A stretch of 64,000 nt of DNA from Branchiostoma floridae (Eukaryota; Chordata; Leptocardii; Amphioxiformes; Branchiostomatidae). The translations under genes were made by a program, and so were the position numbers. This document shows, in pieces, positions 55,501-64,000 of this stretch (the first letter of the stretch is position 1; every line of letters begins with the position of its first letter). The stretch is from NCBI RefSeq assembly GCF_000003815.2, contig NC_049986.1:11858706-11922705 (forward strand), read 5' to 3'. The notes under the pieces were generated by a model. It saw only the letters and a program-made list of their open reading frames with translations, was not told the origin of the DNA and did not search any database.

Positions 55501-58500
55501 GGAGCAGATAGCACACATGATGGCCCCAGACGTACAGAGACGCATGGAGAAGGAGGCCATGGAAATAAACCAGTCTGTACTGGCCAACAAACGTGCGTAC
55601 GCTGACCTGTTTGCTCGGTTGATGACGGCTGATGTAGAGCGAGAGAAGAAACAACACCTGCAGTGGCTGGACAGGGTAGGCGACTGGAGGGAGCTGAACA
55701 CAAAGAGAACCATTGAACAGTTCAGGTAACAAAATATTGCTACTTCTTAGAATGTTTTTAATTTTGCCCTGAATGAAACTAGGTCATGGTCATGCTATGC
55801 ACTCTACTCGAAAAATTGAAGAATGATTACTCAGGCAAATCACATCTTATCAGGATGATGAGATTTAAAAAATCTCAATATCTTGCTGTAAAATTGCTGC
55901 TACAGTACTATATGAGGGTTTGATTTGTACCAGTACATAGTGTATACATTTGATGTCATACCTTAAGCAGACAAATAAGAGGAAATTGTTCAAAATCAGA
56001 TTCATTCCAAATAAAGGAAGATATATATATATATATATATATATATACACCACTACTGTCATATGCTAAATAGCAATTACTCATGATATGATTTTCCAGT
56101 TGCTTGAGTACTTGATGTTTGGCATATCTTGTTCATTGACGCACTACTGTCATATCATTACACTGTGTATGATTTGTATCTTCAAAAGATTGGTAATCTT
56201 AAAGCTGAAAAGATTATCTGAAACGATTGCATTAACATGACCGTTATCTTGCTGTTGACCTGTAATAGGGAGTTCATGCAGAGTGCACCTGTAGTGCAGC
56301 CACCTGGAGCAGACCAGGTGTTAGAGCACCTGCTGACGGAGCAGAAGGCACAGGCACAGAAGAGAATGGACCTGCTCAACTCCATCAAGTAAGGAAATGT
56401 CTCAAATGATTCTTAGTTACGTAACATACCCTGTTTAGCCATTACCTAAGTTTCATTAGGCTAGTATGTCACTGGATAACAACAAGTATTTTCTACACAT
56501 GTTACACAACCAAGTTTGTTTAAGTTCTGTCTTGGGACACTGTATTGCTAGATGTAAGAAAATGTCATTTGAATGTGAATAATTCTCTGAGAACAAAGTC
56601 TTTTTCAATGCAAAAAAATTGAACTACAGTTTATTTAATACATGTGGAGAGAAATGATACTGCTACCAAGTATTTTCAAAAGATGGATCATGATCATCCC
56701 ATGACATGTTATTAGTGCAGCATTGTAGTAATAATGAAAATTTGATTTTCACTACCTATAGAGACATGAAGCCTCCAAGTTCCACCAAAACGTCAGTGTA
56801 CGAGTGGTACAATGCTTTGTCTACAGTTAATGAACAGATAGGTAAGTCAAGCTGGCTACTCTATTGCAACCGTTATCTATTTCTCCTTATTATTTTGAGG
56901 GAGAAATCATCCCCAGTGTTTTTAATTCTAATTTAGAATTTCTTCAAGATGATTCTTTGGTTCTCATTTTTTTTCTTTGGAAAAGGTGTTGCAGATAAAC
57001 AGACCAAAGGAAGACATCAGCATGTAGACTTGCGTATAGCGTTGTCACTGGATATGGCTGTGAAGGTTATTCTATTTCCCAACCAATCTTATGAAGTTTT
57101 CTTGTATGTTCTCTTTTAGACCAGCTGCATGTGCAGTACATGGGAAAGCTGCATGGGGAGTATGAAAAGGTTTGCCAGGAGTGCCTGACGGAGATAGAGA
57201 AATACAGGGTGAGTTTATTAGTCCTGGCAGTTACAACAACTAATAGCATGTCAGTTGAATGTCAAGTGTAGAGCCATACATTTTTGTACTTGCGATATTG
57301 TACTTAACTGTTATGGAATATGTTATCTTGGTCAAATGAATGAAAATCTTATAAGATTGGATCCAACCCAATTTTCTTCCAATTCCTAACACCTCACCCA
57401 ATAGTTTTTTGTTCTGCTCATAGGATATCCAGGTACTTGAATATAATCTATTGGTAGCCAGAGAAAAATGAAAGATGTTAGTTTTCGTGGCATGATCCAA
57501 TTGTCTTGTACACAGGAATCGCTGCTTACCAGGGGGATCTGTAGCCAAGAAAGGTCACTTCAGGTCATCAATGAACACTTCCTGCCCCTGGTTGGGGAGA
57601 GACAGAGGGCATTTGAGGACAAGTTGGAAGCCATGGATGTAAGTTGTGCTTTATTTACAAAATATACCAGATAATCTGTAACCTAATCTTCAGACTATCC
57701 TTTTTTTGTATTCTAGAGGATCTATTGCCTGTATTTCATAGAGCTGTATTTCGTCTAACTTGCTGGAACATTCTTGGTCCACAGAAAGCACTGGAGGAAC
57801 TTTCAGAGGAGTCAGCCAACCAGCTCAAGTCGCTCTTCAAGTTTGCGCAGGGCGGCGCTCACATCTGGGACGTGCACGAGATCGGGCTGGCCAAACAGGA
57901 ACGGGCACTGCAAGAAAAACTGGAGGCCTGCAGACATAGTCATGATGCTACCAACCAGGTCTGTATGCTCAAAAAGCTTTCATTCTGTTACAGTGTCTTT
58001 TTTGTATGTAATTAGCATTTTTTTGTATGAACATTCAATAAATGATGTAAGATACTTCTAGATCTTTAGCATTTTTTCCCTCTTGTATTGATTGTCATAA
58101 TGTTTCAATGGGCAAAATTAAGACTGAAGGAACTGTGGCTTTCTATAATCAAGAAGCAAGAAGAAACCTTGGTTACTAGTATATGACAGACTACGATACT
58201 TGTGTGTTTTGTCTTTATTGTGACCTGTACACGGCAAAAATCTACAAGAAATTGTTTCATTTATTCATTCAGTCTTTCATTTATAAAATAATGCTTGCAG
58301 GACAGAGAGGCTAACCTGGACATAGTGATGGACCACATGCGGCAGGACAGTACAGAGGAAGCCTTACAGAACAGTCTACAACAGGCACTGACTATGCTGA
58401 ACATCATCAAGGAAGGGTGAGTATTGGTCTGAGTGTCTTTGTCTTCTTTTCATAAATCATTTTGGGAAATTGCCTCTACCTTGACTGGAAAAGTCGACAA

Positions 58501-61500
58501 TAATCATAAAACACGGTCAAATAGAATAGAAAGTTCTTTGTACACAACCAAGTGCTTGCAAAGCCAACTATTGCCTGGCTGTACTTCACACTGCAGTTAG
58601 GTGTAGCTGCTAGCTTGTAAAGAATGCAGTCCCAATTGTGATTGTGTTTGTATCCCCCCTCATCTTAGCTCATGACTGGAGTAGGTCTTATGGTCCTTAC
58701 ACTGTTACAGCCTCTTTTGTTCAAGCTCCTCATTCCAAACAGTTGAATATTTTCACCGATGATTGTTTTCACTGATTATCATTATCAGATAAGGGTACAT
58801 AAAAACTTTGGTTGATATACATTTAAAAATCTTAAATGTTATTTTTGTTTCACCTTATCAGGTATGAGCTGTTCCATGGCCAGCAGGTGGATATTGTGAA
58901 GGGTTATCCCTCCATGGTGACGGAAGAGCTGACAAATTACGATGCTGGGCTCTGCCGATTCTTTGGTGTGGACCGGAATCCCACTGGTCCCAGCAAAACT
59001 ACAACTGTAAGAAAGCGTTTTTTCGTTTGATATAAGCAAAACGAAGATTGTAAAATCTTTCATATACGTTAAGAATGAAATTTCTGATAATAAGTTAAAC
59101 TCTGTCCATTCCATTATCCTCACTGCAGAAGTCCCCCAGGAAGAAGAAAGGAGACACCACCGCCCGCAGTGTTTCGTCAATGTCAACATCATCGTTTGTG
59201 TCCACTAAAGTGGTGAGTTCTGTTTGCCACACGCAAGATGTATGTCACAAACGTTTTAGTAATAGAAGTCTTATTCAGAAAACTTTTCATACATTCATAC
59301 ATAGCTTTTCAGTTTTTGATACAACATTTGAGTTTAAGAATTCAGAAAAGAAAAGAAATCCTAAATGTTGTGTTTCCTTCTGTGTTGACAGTCCTCTCTC
59401 AGCTATTCAGAAAACTTAGTGTTTTTAAATCATATATTTTCTATACATTTTGAGGTTTACAGTTTTCGATACAACTTTTGAGTTCAGGAACATAGAAAAG
59501 GAAAGAGGGCCTAAATGTTGTGTTTCCTCCTGTGTTAACAGTCCAGTACCAGTCCTCTGCCAGCTGTCATCCACGAGGTGCTGACCACCAAGAAGGGAAC
59601 GAGTTTCTACGTCCTGACAGAGGCAGGGGAGCATGGGATACCTCCCGAGGCGGACTCCACGTCAGAGCCCGTGTTCCTGACCGAGTCGGAGACTAAAGAA
59701 GACCTGCCCGCGTACATAGAGAACGTCAAGCTCTTCAAGTCTCTTTTTGTGGAACTCAAGAAACAGTGAGTATTTATTGCTTTGGTTGTTCAGCACGCAC
59801 AGCCAGGGCTGCCCAGCTAGCTTGTGGCTATTACAAAGGGATAGCCCTGCTGACAGAGAAAATGCAAATGGAATTTGACAATGACAGGATACTTGTTGAT
59901 AACAATATTCTAAGTACATTGTATATAAATAGTGAGTAGTTCAGTAATATTGGACTTAATATTATTGACTTTCTTTAGTCTTTACAAGTCATGTATGTTT
60001 GTAGTGTTATGTGCAGTGCAAAGAAATAGCTTCTGTAAGGCCCTTGGCCTGTTTGATGAACACATGTTTAGAAACAAAATTGATCCTGACAGTGTGCAAT
60101 GCAGTAGGTGATGACATTTGTTTGTTACTTGTGTCCAGCATGCGGATGGAGTTCCTGAACCACCTGGAGGAGTGGACCGGGCAGGCTGTGGAGAGGGCCA
60201 AGAGTGTTGTGGCTGCTAAGGTAAACAAACCAACAAACAAACAGATAAACATGATAAACATAAAACGAATATGGTAAACTTGTTTGTTTTCTATTCTGTT
60301 TGTTATGTCTTTTAAGTCCTTCAAAAAAGAAGCTCCAGAATGTTTTTCAATACATTATGACTATCAATGAATACAGCTAATTTTATGCAAAATTTCACTT
60401 GTGGTGCATTGTGTGATGTGTGTTTTGTTAAGAGTGTTAAAAAAAACCTGAATGCTTTTGTATTCACTTTATCATATTTTGTGGAGTAGTATGCATTTTT
60501 CTTACTTCCAAGATCATTATCTATTGTAAAATAGCACCCCCTTCTGGACTTTAAAGTGATCTGAAAATATATCTCCATCACAAGGCATGGCAGCTTGTAA
60601 AATCACAAAACCTATCAGATGGTTCTTCATGCTTGATGTGGATATAAGTCTCTTCAGACATTGACCCTTAAGTATGGTTTGCATTGCCAGTGTGAGGAGT
60701 TGAACAGTGAGCTGGACTTGCGGCTCCACCTCCACTCACCCAGGGCCAAGAGAATAGAGATGGATGTCCACAATGTCAGAGCAGGTACATGTAATGTAGT
60801 GTCCTGTGCATGATGTGCATGATAATGATTTATTCAATATCTGAGAAAACAAGACTTCAGTGACCTCATACCTCTTTGAAGTAGTAGTAGAGCATTTGTA
60901 AATTTCTTGTATCTGCTTGTGTGTCAGTAATTATGCAAATCGGACTGTAATACTATTTTTGATGATGGTCCTCTGTACCAAAATTATCCATGCATTTAAG
61001 TCCTTCCTGCTTGTGTAATTTCATTATCATATTTCATCATGAATTTTGCAAATGACTTCCTATTTAGTGATTTACTTGATCTTTACTGACACGTAAAAAC
61101 ATTACACAGCAGTAGGAACTTCAATTTCTACACCAACAGCTCTCTGTAAGATCACGTTATCCCAGACCATGACTAGAGATGTTGTTGTTCCCCAGCTGAG
61201 CTGGTGATGCACCAGGAGAGAGTGTCCCGCCACTGTAAGGGTATCACCACCGCGCTGAACGAGCTCAAGTCTCGCTTCACCGACCTCAACACAGAACACA
61301 ACCGGATGTTTGAACAGTTCCGGGAACACATCGAGAACATGGAACACATCTTCATCAACGCAACCAAGTCTGCCAAGTAAGTCTGAATCTGACTCAATAG
61401 TTTAGGACAGACTGGATGTAATGAAAAGTACTCACCGTAAAATTCCAGTCTATGCCTTGTTACTGGCTTGTAATCCTAACCAAGGAACCCTCTTGCCTTA

Positions 61501-63824
61501 ACTTATTGGTTGAGATACATTGTATTTACTTTGTAGATAAAAGGCTTAGCATTAATCACACATTTAATTGTTAATTGTTAATTGTTAATGTCATGTGAAT
61601 TCCATTTTCAGACTGGTGTCCCTGACAAATTCTTTGCAGACAGAGCTGGAAAAGGTAGGTTGCTATGAAAAGCAAACTCTTGTTTTATCTCACTACAGAA
61701 TGTCTTATGTCTCATCATAAAGTTGTAATCATTCTTGAATGCACCATCCAAAGGTGTTGAAAATATGAAAGTTTCACATCAGGATCTAAAACTGTTCAAA
61801 CAAAAGCTTTAAGTATTTCTGTAAATAAGAAAGATGCTGAAATAAAATAATACCAGAAATATTTCTAGTTCTTTCAGGACCTAATACACAGTGCTAAAAC
61901 ATACTATTAGTCATAAAGGTAACAGCTTGCAATGGATACTGCATGTGAATTGTAATATTGCCTCTGAATTTTTATTTTCAGTTCATGGACACCATCAGGA
62001 TCTCCCTGCGACAGTTCAGGGGTTTCCTTGATGACACCCTGGCAACACTGAGGGAGTCCAACGCTCGGTTTAGGATGTCCTTCAAGTGAGCTCTCATTAC
62101 AGTAACATCAACAGTTATATTGTGCATAACTCAATTTTGAATTCAAATACTTCCTCATTGATAGAGTTACATATTGTGGTGGATGGAAGTGGTATGCTGT
62201 GAATGATTTAACGCTGGTCACTTAACTTTTGGAAAAATGCTGAAAATCCGAAAACCTCAGGCTTTGTAATTTGTTTTTGTTATGCACAGTAATATATGCC
62301 AATTGCAAGTGCTTTCCTGTATATCATGCTAGTGCCATTTATGTCATGACTTTCATTTTTGTGGCCATGATTTACACTGAAAAATTAGACATCCAAATGA
62401 AAGGGAGTAGTCCTGTGATGTCTTTTTTTCTTAGCACAAAATGCTAGCAATTAGTAGTAGTGGTAGTAGTATCCAGTATCTAAATATACTGCTAGCTGCG
62501 TGGGTCCCTGACACGGGTGGGTAGCAGTCTACAGGAAGCCTTCATACTGCACTTCCAAGTGGCTCTGTCTAGTGGTGTCACACTGGCAAGGCTGCACACA
62601 TTGATGTGCTTCTTCAAAGATTTCCTTGGTCTACCACGACCTCTGTTGCATGGTAACTGCAATTTGGTCTTGTGGTTCTTATTTCTTAACCATCCCATCA
62701 CCACAGGCTGTTCTCAGACGGAGGGAACTTCTCCCCTGAGGAGATTGAGGAGTACCGTAAGAAGCTGGAGAGGATGGCCAATAAGATTGACTCTGCGGAG
62801 GGGTTCGTGATGGCCGACCTGGAGGGGATGGAGGCCAGGAGGCTGGAACAGGCCACCGAGGTCGTCAACAAGTTTGAGGACAGGTGGGACTGATGTCAAC
62901 GCCCTGACAGTCTAGTTAACTGCCAGCATTGCTTCAGATGTTAACAGGGTTCTAGCCAGGATTTTATTTTAGCGTAGTGGGAATGGCATGGTAGCAAAGC
63001 GACCAATCAGGAGATTGGTGTGGAAGGGGGTCATTTTGAAAATGTAGAGTTAAAAGTTGTCACTCTGTTAACATCACATGTAATTTGAAGGATTTGGGGG
63101 TCAGTTTTGAGTGGCATATCATCATTTTTCATTGTTCAGACATTGATTAGACATTGTTGAACAAGCAAATGATAGCCAAGCACCACTACACTAGTTAAAA
63201 ATTAGCTACGCTAAAATGCACTAGCTAGAACCCTGGTTAACCTGTAAGGGTCTATGAATTAAGGGTCTACCCCAACTGCAAACTATGTAATGTTTTGAAA
63301 ATTACTCTTTTTAGTTAGTGCAATTTAGAACCACCAAATATTGACTTGACATTCCTAAAAACCTGTTTAAAAAACAATGGATATAAGTTACCCCACGGAA
63401 GAAGGTAAACGAGTATTATGATCAGATATCAGGTCATTGTACATAAAAAAAGCAACACTAATCTTGTTTTGACTGGCCATGTAGTCAAGCTGTGGTCTTG
63501 CTTCCTACTATAAAGATGGATGGATGAGCTCTGTAGTTAGCATAGTAGAAGACTCTTTCCCTATGATGGTTGCTCTCCTTGGTGCTGAAACTGAGTCTGT
63601 CTGTAGCTGTGCACTGGTAAACATGAAGTGAAAAGTGCTGTTTGTATCTGATTACCAGTTAGTATTGCTCCCTTCCGCAGGTAAAAGTATGTTGATTATG
63701 ATAAGATGGTAGCAAAAACAGTCTTGTTTGTATCCCCAGGTTTAAGAACCATCTGATGGACCTGATCTTCATTGAGAAGGTCACTCGCTGGTTCACCAAC
63801 ACACAAGTAAAGATCAAGAGTGAG
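52584..63824 (+). CDS. CCDC180: Coiled-coil domain-containing protein 180, 5' part (24 coding exons)
   Basis: Exons in phase: 52584-52661, 53154-53338, 53719-53807, 53939-53996, 54294-54345, 54534-54600, 55008-55180, 55466-55725, 56269-56388, 56762-56841, 57120-57208, 57516-57638, 57785-57958, 58301-58416, 58862-59006, 59129-59212, 59542-59765, 60139-60220, 60691-60784, 61196-61376, 61612-61654, 61982-62085, 62707-62883, 63740-63824. They give 961 residues and the last donor leads out of the window. The N-terminus has APSGKVYRQIFDAEVQLV, like vertebrate CCDC180. The rest is long charged helix (DUF4455/DUF4456 type) with heptads throughout. A Lys/Ser-rich break (SPRKKKGDTTARSVSS) near residues 605-630 separates two coiled-coil blocks. 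Function is poorly known; it is associated with ciliated tissues. The human protein is about 1,700 residues, so 700 or more are missing here. Confidence 0.92.
56021..56047. repeat. (AT)n microsatellite
   Basis: About 13 AT units in intron 8 of CCDC180. Confidence 0.95.
59240..59541 (+). repeat. 150-base tandem duplication with a duplicated splice acceptor
   Basis: In CCDC180 intron 16, the block ending at 59391 and the block ending at 59541 align. Both contain a GATACAAC..TTTGAGTT run, then CCTAAATGTTGTGTTTCC, then TCTGTGTTGACAG or CCTGTGTTAACAG. The second is the true acceptor of exon 17. The first is a copy lying 150 bases upstream; a message using it would meet a stop after about 29 codons. 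Confidence 0.75.
60865..61085. repeat. Relative of the 33595-34945 repeat
   Basis: Shared phrases include GTGACCTCATACCTCTTTGA against GCGACCTCATACCTCCATGA, then GAGCATTTGTAAATTTCTTG against GAGCAAAATGTAAATTTTAT, ATTATGCAAAT and TTTTGCAAATGACTTCC. It lies in CCDC180 intron 19 and is diverged. Confidence 0.5.
62489..62705 (-). mobile_element. Fragment of a non-LTR (LINE) reverse-transcriptase C-terminus
   Basis: The minus-strand frame reads RGRGRPRKSLKKHI...LDRATWKCSMK, the shape of the C-terminal tail of many LINE ORF2 proteins (G/RGRP.K.W....D...A.DR..WR). It is about 70 residues long, without the polymerase domain. It lies in CCDC180 intron 22 and abuts the exon 23 acceptor (AG at 62705-62706), so the acceptor's pyrimidine tract lies inside or beside the fragment. 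Confidence 0.55.
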
Positions 63825-64000
63825 GTGAGTTTGCACAACAATGTAGTCTATCCTTATCTATTCTTTTTTTCAGGTCAATACATTTTAAACCTCAGTGTTA
63901 TGAAAACAGCATTTGAAACAGCCAACATCCATGTATGGTTGTCGTTTGTAACCCTCTCTGGAAAACATGATTTTGTGCACTGATGTTATATTTTGGACAA

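Overview
The window is animal nuclear DNA, most likely from an amphioxus (Branchiostoma) or a close invertebrate chordate. Small exons with GT..AG junctions encode proteins that align along their length with known human proteins, introns carry SINE and MITE debris and microsatellites, and the gene set matches chordate linkage. The species call is inference. I rebuilt exons by hand from splice sites and reading phase. Every multi-exon model closes in phase except one, a single-base break in MAN1B1.

Layout: (1) 354-420, minus: first coding exon of adenylate kinase 5, with its promoter just above it. (2) 690-9825: a spacer present in two diverged direct copies plus one partial copy. Between the copies lies a two-exon gene (3398-7354, minus) for a ParB/sulfiredoxin-fold-like protein. 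(3) 10762-17160, minus: complete 11-exon ER alpha-1,2-mannosidase gene MAN1B1. (4) 18272-27346, plus, divergent from MAN1B1: a GalNAc alpha-2,6-sialyltransferase of the ST6GALNAC3/5 type with two alternative last exons. (5) 30700-35703, minus: six-exon glutathione-S-transferase-fold gene. One intron holds a minisatellite grown from its own exon-intron junction. (6) 38303-46877, plus: complete 16-exon nose-resistant-to-fluoxetine (NRF domain plus acyltransferase-3) membrane protein. (7) 47540-51873, minus: complete 8-exon proteasome chaperone PSMD5, tail to tail with the previous gene. (8) 52584-63824 and beyond the window, plus, head to head with PSMD5: first 24 coding exons of the coiled-coil gene CCDC180.

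Two genes act in the secretory pathway (ER mannose trimming and Golgi sialylation) and share a divergent promoter region. The others have no evident joint function. The order is still telling. In human, an AK gene lies beside ST6GALNAC genes both on 9q34 (AK1, ST6GALNAC4/6) and on 1p31 (AK5, ST6GALNAC3/5), while MAN1B1, PSMD5 and CCDC180 all map to 9q. The window therefore looks like an unduplicated version of a vertebrate paralogon.

I found no new multi-gene system. The most unusual items are the splice-junction minisatellite, the duplicated terminal exons of the sialyltransferase, the eukaryotic ParB-like gene lying between duplicated spacers, and several small inverted-repeat elements with clear target-site duplications.
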